Shown: piece by piece, positions 15,869 through 24,069 of the stretch
How positions within the stretch are numbered: position 1 is the first letter of the stretch
Layout: the number at the start of each line of letters is the position of its first letter
Assembly (NCBI RefSeq): GCF_004000745.1
Contig: NZ_BILV01000061.1
Location: 1 to 35,640, forward strand
Source: Paenibacillus barengoltzii NBRC 101215
Lineage (GTDB): Bacteria > Bacillota > Bacilli > Paenibacillales > Paenibacillaceae
Length of the DNA stretch: 35,640 nucleotides
Reading direction: 5' to 3'
Program-made: the position numbers and the translations under genes
Notes under the pieces: model-generated
Told to the model about the DNA's origin: nothing
The model's input: only the letters and a program-made list of their open reading frames with translations
Databases searched by the model: none

Positions 15869-16885
15869 TTGTCCAAAACATCGAGTCCGGTTTTGACCGG
15901 GAGACAAAAGGCAGCCATTTTATTAATTACGTTAGGACCGGAAGTATCGGCTCAAATCTTCAAACATTTACGGGATGATGAAATTGAGCAGCTCACCCTG
16001 GAGATTGCTAACGTCCGTAAAGTCGACAGCGCCGAGAAAGATATGATTATGGCGGAATTCCACCAAATCTGTTTGGCGCAGGAGTATATCACCCAGGGGG
16101 GCATCACTTACGCCAAGGAAATTTTGGAGAAAGCGTTGGGCCAGTCCAAAGCGGTGGACATTATCAACCGTTTGACGGCAACCCTTCAGGTGCGTCCGTT
16201 CGATTTTGCCCGTAAGGCTGATCCAAATCAAATTCTGAACTTTATCCAGAACGAAAACGCGCAGACGATCGCTCTGGTGTTGTCCTACTTGCAATTTGAA
16301 CAGGCGGCAGCGATCTTGTCTTCACTGCCTCAGGAGAAGCAAGCAGAAGTTGCACGGAGAATCGCGATGATGGATAGCACGTCGCCGGAGGTTATCGCTC
16401 AAGTTGAACGTGTGCTGGAGCAGAAGCTATCTGCTACGGTAACCCAGGATTACACCAGCGCCGGCGGCATCGAATCGATCGTCCAAATCTTGAATGGTGT
16501 CGACCGGGGGACGGAACGAACGATTCTCGATTCGCTCGAAATTCAGGATCCCGAGCTGGCTGAAGAAATCAAGAAGCGGATGTTCGTCTTCGAGGATATC
16601 GTCAATATCGACAACCGTTCCATTCAGCGGATTATCCGCGATATCGAGAACAGCGACTTGCAGCTTGCCCTCAAAGTGGCCAGCGAAGAAGTTCGCGAGG
16701 CGGTCTTCCGCAACATGTCGAAGCGGATGTCCGAGACGTTCAAAGAAGAAATGGAATACATGGGGCCGGTGCGGCTGCGTGACGTGGAAGAAGCACAAAC
16801 CCGCATCGTAGCTACTATTCGCAGGTTGGAAGAAGCGGGTGAAATTATTATCGCCCGCGGCGGAGGAGATGACATCATTGTCTAA
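15869..16885 (+). CDS. fliG: Flagellar motor switch protein FliG
   Basis: FliG couples the stator to the rotor and binds FliF and FliM. The 338 residues show the N-domain (LTGRQKAAILLITLGPEVSAQIFKHL), the middle ARM domain, and the C-terminal torque domain with charged helix residues (RSIQRIIRDIENSDLQLALK, REAVFRNMSKR, VRLRDVEEAQTRIVATIRRLEEAGEI). The FliM-binding EHPQ motif reads ENAQ (129-132), a variant. I choose TTG 15869, 6 bases after GAGGTG; GTG 15860 is part of that ribosome site. It overlaps fliH. Confidence 0.97.
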   Translation: MSKTSSPVLTGRQKAAILLITLGPEVSAQIFKHLRDDEIEQLTLEIANVRKVDSAEKDMIMAEFHQICLAQEYITQGGITYAKEILEKALGQSKAVDIINRLTATLQVRPFDFARKADPNQILNFIQNENAQTIALVLSYLQFEQAAAILSSLPQEKQAEVARRIAMMDSTSPEVIAQVERVLEQKLSATVTQDYTSAGGIESIVQILNGVDRGTERTILDSLEIQDPELAEEIKKRMFVFEDIVNIDNRSIQRIIRDIENSDLQLALKVASEEVREAVFRNMSKRMSETFKEEMEYMGPVRLRDVEEAQTRIVATIRRLEEAGEIIIARGGGDDIIV

Positions 16886-17732
16886 TTTGATCAAGGTGTC
16901 TCAATACGTGCCGGTTGAAATCTTGAAGCAATTGAATGTAGCCAAGGTTCATCCGACAACCGAGGACCCGTCATCTGATCACGCCGAGAATCCGGTTATA
17001 CAAGGTCCTTCCGCTGAAGATCTTGCGGCCGAAGAGACGAGACGTCAGATGTTGGCGGATGCGAAAGAGTTCGCCGAACGTCAAGTTAGGGAAGCGGCGG
17101 AGCAAGCGGAACGCATGCTGGAAGAAGCACAGCAGCAAATCGACACCTGGTGGCAGGAGCGCCGTGAGCAGGATGAACAGATGATTGAAGCTGTCAAAGC
17201 GGAGGGCTTCACTCAAGGTTACGAGGAAGGGAAAGCGCAGGCAGAAGCAACGATGCGCGCCAAAATTGAAGAGATGATGAATGAAGCGAGTTCCGTTCTC
17301 CAGCAGGCTTATGAGGAGAAAGAACGTATCATTCTGGAAGCCGAGCCGTTTCTGGTCGAGTTAAGCTGTGCGATTGCCGAGAAAGTCATCGATAAGCAGC
17401 TTGAGCTGAAACCGGAATACGTTATCGAGCTGATCAAGAAGAGTCTGGCGCGTAAACGCGAGCAAGGAACCTTGACACTGTGTGTTTCACCAAAGGATTT
17501 TGCGTTCGTGCAGGCGGCCAGGGAGGAGCTTAGTCTTGCAATTGACTCGCAGGCAGAACTTCAAATTTTGCCGGACCCAACCGTCAAAGATCGCGGTTGT
17601 GTTATCCGTTCTTCCTTCGGCAGTGTAGACGCCAGAATTGATACCCAATTGACGGAGATTAAGAAGGAATTGTTGCGGGTTTCTCTACAGATGGAGGAGC
17701 GGGGGCAAGCGAATGACGAGTTTGAAAGCTGA
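16878..17732 (+). CDS. fliH: Flagellar assembly protein FliH
   Basis: FliH regulates the export ATPase FliI and tethers it to the export gate. The 284-residue product has a variable N-terminus and a long Gln/Glu/Ala-rich helix (about 45-160) containing the FliH glycine ladder G-x3-G-x3-G at 110-118. The conserved C-domain reads LSCAIAEKVIDKQLELKPE and then DPTVKDRGCVIRSSFGSVDARIDTQL. It is longer than the roughly 210 residues typical in B. subtilis, mainly in the N-terminal part. Start: TTG 16878 is 9 bases after GGAGGAG; ATG 16869 in the same frame abuts that site. It overlaps fliG by 8 bases and fliI by 20. Confidence 0.93.
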   Translation: MSNLIKVSQYVPVEILKQLNVAKVHPTTEDPSSDHAENPVIQGPSAEDLAAEETRRQMLADAKEFAERQVREAAEQAERMLEEAQQQIDTWWQERREQDEQMIEAVKAEGFTQGYEEGKAQAEATMRAKIEEMMNEASSVLQQAYEEKERIILEAEPFLVELSCAIAEKVIDKQLELKPEYVIELIKKSLARKREQGTLTLCVSPKDFAFVQAAREELSLAIDSQAELQILPDPTVKDRGCVIRSSFGSVDARIDTQLTEIKKELLRVSLQMEERGQANDEFES

Positions 17733-19032
17733 ACGTTACATTGATCATCTCAGACAGCTTGATCCGATCCGAATCAACGGGAAGGTGACACAAGTCATCG
17801 GACTGATGGTTGAATCCGAGGGCCCTGATGCCAGCATCGGCGATCTTTGTTATATCTATCCGAGTAAAGGGGCTCAGCCTTTGCAGGCGGAGGTCGTCGG
17901 TTTTCGCGACAACAAGGTATTGCTGATGCCGCTCGGTGAACTGCAGTCGATCGGACCTGGTTGTGACGTTGTTGGGACCGGTAAACCTTTGACGGTACAG
18001 GTGGGGTCGGAGCTCCTAGGTAAGGTGCTGGATGGCTTGGGGCAACCGCTAGACGGTTCGTTGCTTCCTTCTCGGATGGGTCACTACTCGACCTATAATA
18101 AGCCGATGAATCCACTGGATCGTCCGCGAGTCTCCGAACCAATCGGCATAGGTGTACGAGCCATCGATGGTTTGCTCACGATCGGTAAAGGTCAGCGGGT
18201 GGGGATTTTTGCTGGCTCTGGGGTTGGGAAGAGCACCTTGATGGGGATGATTGCCCGCAATACCTCGGCCGATGTGAACGTGATTGCCCTCGTTGGGGAG
18301 CGGGGACGTGAGGTGCTTGACTTTATTGAACGGGATCTTGGTCCTGAAGGGTTAGAGCGCTCGGTTGTCGTGGTTGCAACCTCCGATCAGCCAGCATTAA
18401 TTCGGATGAAGGGGGCGTTGATCGCCACAACTATCGCAGAGTATTTTCGGGATCGCGGGCTTAACGTCATGCTGATGATGGATTCCGTCACTCGTTATGC
18501 GATGGCATTGCGTGAGGTGGGGTTGGCTGTAGGCGAACCTCCTGCGATGCGGGGGTACACCCCTTCTGTATTTGCCGCTTTACCGAAGCTGATGGAGCGG
18601 GCAGGGACTGGACCAACCGGTTCAATTACCGCCTTCTATACCGTGCTCGTTGACGGTGACGATATGAACGAACCAATTGCGGATGCTGTCCGCGGGATCT
18701 TGGATGGACATATCGTTTTGAACCGCGGGATCGCCAATAAAGGGCACTTCCCGGCGATTGACATTCTAGCCAGCATTAGCCGGGTAATGAAGGATATTGT
18801 TTCGGATGAGCAAAATGAGGCAGCCGAAAATCTGAAACGGTTGATGGCTGTTTATAAGGATTCCGAAGATTTGATTAATATCGGCGCTTACCAACCCGGA
18901 TCGAACCCGGATATTGATGAAGCTATTGGCGCCATTCAGCAGATCTGGAGCTTTACGAAGCAGAAGGTGAATGAGAAGGTGACGCTCGCCGAAGTTCAGG
19001 AACGGCTTATTTCCGAATTCGCAAGGAGATGA
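17713..19032 (+). CDS. fliI: Flagellar export ATPase FliI
   Basis: FliI is the F1-beta-like ATPase of flagellar type III export. The 439 residues contain Walker A AGSGVGKST (167-175), the catalytic-glutamate segment GERGRE (195-200), and Walker B VMLMMD (252-257). They also hold the family segment REVGLAVGEPPAMRGYTPSVFAALPKLMERAG. The C-terminal helical domain ends in the SEFARR tail. The ATG lies within the 3' end of fliH, with GGAGG upstream, so translation is probably coupled to fliH. Confidence 0.98.
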   Translation: MTSLKAERYIDHLRQLDPIRINGKVTQVIGLMVESEGPDASIGDLCYIYPSKGAQPLQAEVVGFRDNKVLLMPLGELQSIGPGCDVVGTGKPLTVQVGSELLGKVLDGLGQPLDGSLLPSRMGHYSTYNKPMNPLDRPRVSEPIGIGVRAIDGLLTIGKGQRVGIFAGSGVGKSTLMGMIARNTSADVNVIALVGERGREVLDFIERDLGPEGLERSVVVVATSDQPALIRMKGALIATTIAEYFRDRGLNVMLMMDSVTRYAMALREVGLAVGEPPAMRGYTPSVFAALPKLMERAGTGPTGSITAFYTVLVDGDDMNEPIADAVRGILDGHIVLNRGIANKGHFPAIDILASISRVMKDIVSDEQNEAAENLKRLMAVYKDSEDLINIGAYQPGSNPDIDEAIGAIQQIWSFTKQKVNEKVTLAEVQERLISEFARR

Positions 19033-19042
19033 AACGTAGAGA

Positions 19043-19486
19043 ATGAAGTTCCGTTACGTGTATCAGAAAGTAGTTGATTTGAAATCCAACGAAAAAACGC
19101 AGGCCGAATGGATGTTATCTGCAGCTATTGGGCGATTGCAGTCAGAACAACGCTCGTTGGAGCAGTTGCTGGAGGAGAAAGCCAATACCGCAGCGGTAAT
19201 CGCTGCCGAAGCGGAGAGTACTGCCTCCATGATCAAACTGCAGGAACTTCAGCGATACATGGATTTTCTTGACCAAGCGATTGAGCGGAAGCTGGCGGAT
19301 ATTCGCGCAGCGGAGGTCAACGTCGAGCATAAGAAGACGATTTTGAAGGGGAAAATGCTGGACGAAAAGGTATGGCTTAAAGCGAAAGAGAAGGCCATGG
19401 ATAAATTTCGGCACGAAATGCTTCTTCGGGAACAAAACGAGCTGGATGAAATGGCTACAGTCCGGTTCGCCATGAGAGCCCGATAA
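19043..19486 (+). CDS. fliJ: Flagellar export chaperone/stalk protein FliJ
   Basis: FliJ is the small coiled-coil stalk of the FliI ring. The 147 residues are almost wholly helical and charged, start with FRYVYQKVVDLKSNEKTQAEWML, and include heptads throughout, as in the Gram-positive FliJ family. It follows fliI by 10 bases. Identification rests on coiled-coil character, length and position, plus the family-like N-terminus. Confidence 0.93.
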   Translation: MKFRYVYQKVVDLKSNEKTQAEWMLSAAIGRLQSEQRSLEQLLEEKANTAAVIAAEAESTASMIKLQELQRYMDFLDQAIERKLADIRAAEVNVEHKKTILKGKMLDEKVWLKAKEKAMDKFRHEMLLREQNELDEMATVRFAMRAR

Positions 19487-19527
19487 AGTAACGGGCGCCC
19501 ATACGGTTGTTCGAAGGAGGGATAGAG

Positions 19528-20466
19528 ATGGCAAAAACGGTGGTGGACGAAGAATTGGATGAGGAGACAGGGGGCGGATTTTCACGCTTTCTGTTCTTCA
19601 TGACGCCTATTCTTTTTACGGTTGTTCTGCTAGGGGTGTTATTAACCTTATTTAATATCGACTTTCGTAACACCATGATTGATTGGGGGAACCGGATTCC
19701 GCTGGTGAAAAACCTGGTTCCGGATCCAATTGCTCCAGAGGGTGAAGCAAAGGATGCTGCGAAGGAAGAGCAGAAGCAGCGGGAGAGCACTGAAGCTACT
19801 GTGAAGGAACTAAAGGAGCAGTTGGCTAAGCAGCAAGCTGAGCTGCAAACCGCGAACCAACAAGCAGCCGAACAGCAGGAGAAGGTAAAGGAGCTGCAGG
19901 AGCAACTGGCTTCCGTTCAGCAGAAAGAGAACGATCAGCAACAAGCGGCAGAATTGGAGGCCTATCAGAAGGAAGTTAAGAAGCTGGCCAATCTGTATGC
20001 GGAAATGAGTCCTAGCAAAGCGGCAGCGATTTTTAATAAGTTGACAACGGAAGAGTCGCTGCAGATGTTAAGCGTTATGAACAATGAGAGTAAAGTAGCC
20101 ATTCTAGAGAAGATGGATCCGCAAAAGGCAGCGGATATTTCGATTAAGCTGAAGGATGTGAAGACGTCCGAGGACTTGGCGATCGCCGCGCTGCAATCGA
20201 GACTCAAAATGGAATCAACAGCGGATACAGCAGCTGCTGCAAAAGGAGCAGGGCTAAGCGATACGGAGCTGGGGCAAACCTTCTCCTCGATGGCTGCAGC
20301 AGACGCCGCCAAGCTGGTGCTTCAGACGTACAAGCTAAGTCCCGAGAAGGGGCTGAAAATTCTGAAATCGGTAAACGGAACTGCTCGTTCTAAGATTTTG
20401 ACGGAAATGGCGAAGTCCGACGAGAAGACATCGGTAAAGATCCTGAATCAGCTGGTAAGTAAGTAA
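19528..20466 (+). CDS. MotE-like flagellar operon protein (YlxF position) with possibly duplicated MotE domain
   Basis: The 312-residue protein has an acidic N-terminus, one membrane segment (21-43) and a Gln/Glu/Lys coiled coil (about 73-155). A MotE/MgtE-N type domain (153-210) follows, with the pattern AEMSPSKAAAIFNKL...MDPQKAADI. A second, more divergent copy spans 249-310 (SSMAAADAAKLVLQTY...KILKSVNGTARSKILTEM). MotE in rhizobia is a periplasmic chaperone for the stator protein MotC; in Bacilli the gene at this position (ylxF) is of unclear role. Topology suggests the C-part lies outside the membrane. Start ATG 19528 has AAGGAGGG 6 bases upstream. The function here is inference. Confidence 0.85.
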   Translation: MAKTVVDEELDEETGGGFSRFLFFMTPILFTVVLLGVLLTLFNIDFRNTMIDWGNRIPLVKNLVPDPIAPEGEAKDAAKEEQKQRESTEATVKELKEQLAKQQAELQTANQQAAEQQEKVKELQEQLASVQQKENDQQQAAELEAYQKEVKKLANLYAEMSPSKAAAIFNKLTTEESLQMLSVMNNESKVAILEKMDPQKAADISIKLKDVKTSEDLAIAALQSRLKMESTADTAAAAKGAGLSDTELGQTFSSMAAADAAKLVLQTYKLSPEKGLKILKSVNGTARSKILTEMAKSDEKTSVKILNQLVSK

Positions 20467-20506
20467 TATAATGAAGGTATTTAGTCTTGAAAGGAGGTGA
20501 AATAAA

Positions 20507-21931
20507 ATGAATTCATCCATTTCGCAAATAAATGCAAGCAAAACCGGAACGGTAAACTCGTTGTGGTACGGATCGGCTGGCAAGGCGGAAACGGGGCAAG
20601 CGGCTGCTTTGTCATTTGATCAGAAGCTTCTCGCCATGTTGCTTGGTAATGCCCAGCCGCAGGAAGGACAAGCCTCAGCACAGATGATCTCGTTAGCTGG
20701 ATTGCCAAGTGGTACGGAAGGTACATCTTCCGAAGCGACTGAAAATACGCTTGTCGCGACAATCGAAGGATTGTTGGAGCAATTGTCTAAATTGGACGAT
20801 GCACTTCAAGCGGATCCTGCGTTGTTTTCGTTATTGCAAGGTTGGTTGCAAAGTGTTCAACCCCTATTGCAACAGGCAGGTTTGTCTGACAATGCGAGTT
20901 TAGGAGCTGAGGGCGACAACGCCCTGCCTGTGCTAGCTCAGCAGCCGGAGACGATGCGGTTTGCGGTTCAGGATACTCTTGTTCAACTATTAGCAGTTGC
21001 GGAGTCGAACGGAGGTGCCGCTAAGCTGACCGCAAGTGCACAGGGGCAAGCCGTTACTATGCTGGATTCTCTACAACAAGTGCTAGATGCAATATCGGAT
21101 TCGGCGGAGGCGAAGTCTAATGGCGGAAAAGGGACGGAAGCAACAGGATTACAACCTCGTACCTTCACGACAGATCCAGGTGCAACAGCTAGCCAACAAG
21201 GACGTGCAGGCCAAAATGGGGACATGCTGAACAGAGGAGATGCTCGTGCTGTTCAATCGAGTTCACAATCTAGCAATTCGGCAGCATTCCGCGTCAATGA
21301 TCTGGCATTCGAAGCCGATCCGGCAGTTGACGGGGGGACCTCGGAAGCTAAAGTACATGAAGATCCCGTTCAAACTGGTCAAGTCGTGACCGCAGGACAA
21401 CTGGCACTCCGGGACAGTGGAATTAAGTCCGTGAAACATGTTGCCAAACCGGTACCAGTTGAAAATTTCGCGAAAGAAATGAGCGGTTTCCTGGTCAATA
21501 AACTGGAGATCGTGAATCTGAAGGGTGTGTCCGAGGCGAGAATTTCACTGTATCCGGAGCATTTGGGCCAGGTTGACGTACGCATTACGATGCAAAATGG
21601 CCAATTAACTGCCCAATTTATGACGGAGCACGCTTTTGCTAAGGAATCGCTGGAACAACAAATGGCACAACTTAGATCGGCATTGCAATCTCAGGGTCTT
21701 CAGGTTAACAAACTGGAGGTTACACAAAATACATCATTGTCGTCCCACATGTACCATGATGGCCGGCAATCCGGCGGAGGCACAGGACAACAACAAAGCG
21801 AAAAACGTCGTCCCGTAACAGAGGACGAAACCCTGGCCATCCATGACTTGAACGAAGAATGGAACGAATGGGTAGCTGAAGTCAGAGCCAAAGAGCAAAG
21901 CTACGGCAGTTCCTTTGTTGCTCGGGCTTAA
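20507..21931 (+). CDS. fliK: Flagellar hook-length control protein FliK
   Basis: FliK is exported during hook growth and, at the right length, contacts FlhB to switch export to late substrates. The 474-residue protein has a long Gln/Ala/Ser-rich, low-conservation ruler region (about 1-325). The Flg_hook C-domain (about 329-415) shows ARISLYPEHLGQVDVRITMQNGQLTAQF and LRSALQSQGLQVNKLEV. The ATG follows AAAGGAGGTG, the strongest ribosome site in the operon. It is the second FliK-type gene in the window, after the partial one at the left edge. Confidence 0.95.
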   Translation: MNSSISQINASKTGTVNSLWYGSAGKAETGQAAALSFDQKLLAMLLGNAQPQEGQASAQMISLAGLPSGTEGTSSEATENTLVATIEGLLEQLSKLDDALQADPALFSLLQGWLQSVQPLLQQAGLSDNASLGAEGDNALPVLAQQPETMRFAVQDTLVQLLAVAESNGGAAKLTASAQGQAVTMLDSLQQVLDAISDSAEAKSNGGKGTEATGLQPRTFTTDPGATASQQGRAGQNGDMLNRGDARAVQSSSQSSNSAAFRVNDLAFEADPAVDGGTSEAKVHEDPVQTGQVVTAGQLALRDSGIKSVKHVAKPVPVENFAKEMSGFLVNKLEIVNLKGVSEARISLYPEHLGQVDVRITMQNGQLTAQFMTEHAFAKESLEQQMAQLRSALQSQGLQVNKLEVTQNTSLSSHMYHDGRQSGGGTGQQQSEKRRPVTEDETLAIHDLNEEWNEWVAEVRAKEQSYGSSFVARA

Positions 21932-21953
21932 ATCACCTTTTATTTCGCAGAAA

Positions 21954-21965
21954 GGAGGTACCTCC
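21954..21965 (+). promoter_or_regulatory. flgD ribosome site inside a perfect palindrome
   Basis: GGAGGTACCTCC is a 12-base perfect palindrome that contains the flgD Shine-Dalgarno and ends directly before the GTG start. In RNA it can fold as a 4-bp stem (GGAG/CTCC) with a GTAC loop, hiding the site. It begins 22 bases after the fliK stop. Confidence 0.55.
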
Positions 21966-22469
21966 GTGGCTGACACGTATTTTTCTTCGGTGTCGTGGCC
22001 GAATTACTCGCAAAATAACATTCAGAAGGCCAGTACGAAAAACAACGAGTTGGGTAAAGATGCTTTCCTTAAACTCATGATCGCCCAGATGCAAAATCAG
22101 GATCCGTTGTCCCCAATGGACAATACGCAAATGGTTGCACAAATTGCCCAGTTTACTTCTGTCGAGCAGTTGACTAACATTTCAGAACAGATAGCTGCAT
22201 TGGGAGAGTCCTTAGGCAATGATTCCGGACTGATCGGAAAAGAAGTGACATGGGTGACTGAGACCAAAACAGGTAATTACGATGTTTCCACAGGTAAAGC
22301 TGAAGTCATTATTGAGAAGGAAAGTGGCATTGTAGAATCCATTATCGTTCGCAGTGGTGTCCACTACGTGAAAGTAGGAGATAAGGAGATTAAAATCTCC
22401 GATATTGAACAAGTAGGCGTACCTGCTGACGCGTCTGACGGCGCTGGCCAAGGAGCGGATCTGTTATGA
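21966..22469 (+). CDS. flgD: Flagellar hook-capping protein FlgD
   Basis: FlgD forms the cap under which hook subunits assemble. The 167 residues carry the diagnostic N-terminal segment LGKDAFLKLMIAQMQNQDPLSPMDNTQMVAQIAQFTSVEQL (about 30-70) and a beta-rich C-terminal part. It is a short FlgD, lacking large tudor/FnIII-type domains. The start is GTG 21966, 7 bases after AAAGGAGG; an upstream in-frame TTG overlaps fliK but has no ribosome site. Its stop overlaps the next start by 4 bases. Confidence 0.95.
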   Translation: MADTYFSSVSWPNYSQNNIQKASTKNNELGKDAFLKLMIAQMQNQDPLSPMDNTQMVAQIAQFTSVEQLTNISEQIAALGESLGNDSGLIGKEVTWVTETKTGNYDVSTGKAEVIIEKESGIVESIIVRSGVHYVKVGDKEIKISDIEQVGVPADASDGAGQGADLL

Positions 22470-22846
22470 ACGAGCCGATCCGAGTAGGCCAGCTATATGC
22501 GGGCAGAATCGGGCCTAATGCACTAACGGCAAATAAAAGCATGCCGCTAAATGCTGCAAAAAGTAACTTTAAGGAGATGCTGGAGGATCGACTGGTCCAT
22601 TTCAGCAACCATGCGGTAAAACGTTTGGAGCAGCGCGGAATCGAGCTGAAGCCGGAGCAGTTAAACAAGATTGAATCGGCGATTGACAGCGCGGCGGCTA
22701 AAGGAGCGAAAGAGTCCCTTATTTTATTGAAAGATATGGCCCTGATTGTGAACGTCCACAATCGGACCGTCGTTACCGCGATGGACGGAAGCAGCATGAA
22801 GAATAACGTATTTACTCAAATCGATAGCGCCGTCATCATTTCTTAA
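22466..22846 (+). CDS. TIGR02530-type flagellar operon protein of unknown function
   Basis: The 126-residue protein matches the family found between flgD and flgE in many Firmicutes. Its core is FSNHAVKRLEQRGIELKPEQLNKIESAIDSAAAKGAKESLILL followed by ALIVNVHNRTVVTAMD and ending VFTQIDSAVII. No signal peptide or membrane segment is seen. The fixed location between the hook cap and hook genes suggests a role in hook assembly, but no reaction or partner is known to me. It overlaps flgD by 4 bases (ATGA), with AAGGAG upstream. Confidence 0.88.
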   Translation: MNEPIRVGQLYAGRIGPNALTANKSMPLNAAKSNFKEMLEDRLVHFSNHAVKRLEQRGIELKPEQLNKIESAIDSAAAKGAKESLILLKDMALIVNVHNRTVVTAMDGSSMKNNVFTQIDSAVIIS

Positions 22847-22938
22847 AATTGGCTGGACCGGTTACGGGAGCCAATCGGCTGCGGATCGACTGAAGCGGCC
22901 GAAGCAATCATTTTAATCAGTGGAAGGGATGAGAGCAA

Positions 22939-23763
22939 ATGTTAAGATCAATGTATTCTGGCGTATCTGGAATGCGTGGTTTCCAAACCAAGCTTGACGT
23001 CATTGGCAATAATATTGCAAACGTCAATACGGTAGGCTTCAAATCAGGACGCGTTATGTTTAAGGATATCATGAGCCAGACGGTCTCCGGGGTTACGGCT
23101 CCAGTCGATGGTGAATCTGGCGGCGTGAATGCCAAGCAAATTGGACTTGGGGTCTCCATCGGCTCTATCGATACATTACATACTGGCGGCAGTGCGATGA
23201 CAACCAATAATCCGCTGGATATGCGGATTGACGGTGACGGATTTTTTCTTGTAAAACTGACGCCCGATCAAGAGGTTCCTTTCCTGACTCGTGCGGGAGA
23301 CTTTCATCTAGATGCTGCGGGCCAACTGGTCACTTCGGACGGTTTGCTCGTTTGCAACAGCGATGGTGACGTTATGGAGCCAATCGATTTCGAAGCGGTA
23401 ACAGCCTTTACGATTGCATCTGATGGTACGATGATGCTGAAAAACCCTGAAGGGGGAACAGATCCTGGTGAGATTATTGGGGTAGCTCGGGTCACGAACC
23501 CGGAAGGTCTGGAGAAGATTGGTGGTAACCTTTATCGGGTCACCTTGAATGCCATCGCAGACGGAGAATTGACGTATACGAACCCGAATAACGCAGAAGA
23601 GGGGACGGGTGCTCTGATTGTCGGCCAGTTGGAAATGTCCAACGTCGACTTAACGGGCGAGTTTACCGAAATGATCGTAGCGCAGCGGGGGTTCCAAGCG
23701 AATTCGCGGATCATCACGACCTCGGATGAAGTGCTTCAGGAAGTTGTTAATCTGAAACGTTAA
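22939..23763 (+). CDS. flgE: Flagellar hook protein FlgE (FlgG-like, short form)
   Basis: The 274-residue product has the rod/hook N-terminus MLRSMYSGVSGMRGFQTKLDVIGNNIANVNTVGFKSG. The FlgG-like core shows DGDGFFLV, FLTRAGDFHLDAAGQLVTSDG. The C-terminal helix reads LEMSNVDLTGEFTEMIVAQRGFQANSRIITTSDEVLQEVVNL. In B. subtilis the gene at this place was first called flgG and later shown to encode the hook. The short length (no large D2 domain) fits that form. A single cysteine (about 139) is unusual for an exported filament protein. It starts after AAGGGATGAG, 92 bases beyond the preceding gene. Confidence 0.93.
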   Translation: MLRSMYSGVSGMRGFQTKLDVIGNNIANVNTVGFKSGRVMFKDIMSQTVSGVTAPVDGESGGVNAKQIGLGVSIGSIDTLHTGGSAMTTNNPLDMRIDGDGFFLVKLTPDQEVPFLTRAGDFHLDAAGQLVTSDGLLVCNSDGDVMEPIDFEAVTAFTIASDGTMMLKNPEGGTDPGEIIGVARVTNPEGLEKIGGNLYRVTLNAIADGELTYTNPNNAEEGTGALIVGQLEMSNVDLTGEFTEMIVAQRGFQANSRIITTSDEVLQEVVNLKR

Positions 23764-23774
23764 GCGAAGGGGTA

Positions 23775-23806
23775 GTCGGGGAAAGGGTTAACCGCCGTTC
23801 CCCGAC
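23775..23806 (+). other. Stable intercistronic hairpin between flgE and flbD
   Basis: GTCGGGGAA (23775-23783) pairs perfectly with TTCCCCGAC (23798-23806); the 14-base loop contains a GGTTAACC palindrome. No T-run follows, so it is not an intrinsic terminator. It may mark an mRNA processing or decay boundary within the operon. Confidence 0.55.
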
Positions 23807-23844
23807 GGCTCTCCCCGCTTCCTTGATCGCTTAGGAGGGAAATC

Positions 23845-24069
23845 ATGATTTCAGTAACACGCCTTAACGGTTCTCAAATGTGGCTAAATGCCATCATGAT
23901 TGAGACCGTGGAAGAAACACCGGATACATACGTCACCCTGGTCACAGGGAAGCGGATTATCGTGCTGGAGAAGGCGGCCGATGTGATTCAGATGATAAGC
24001 GATTATTATCGTGAGATCGGCATCCACGCAGCAACTATTAAAGTGCAACAAACGGAGGAATGGTCATGA
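23845..24069 (+). CDS. flbD: FlbD/SwrD family protein
   Basis: The 74-residue protein starts ISVTRLNGSQMWLNAIMIETVEETPDTYVTLVTGKRIIVLEKAADVI, the full conserved pattern of the small FlbD family. In B. subtilis the counterpart SwrD raises flagellar motor power and supports swarming, apparently through the stators. No membrane segment. The ATG follows TTAGGAGGG. It overlaps fliL by 4 bases. Confidence 0.92.
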   Translation: MISVTRLNGSQMWLNAIMIETVEETPDTYVTLVTGKRIIVLEKAADVIQMISDYYREIGIHAATIKVQQTEEWS

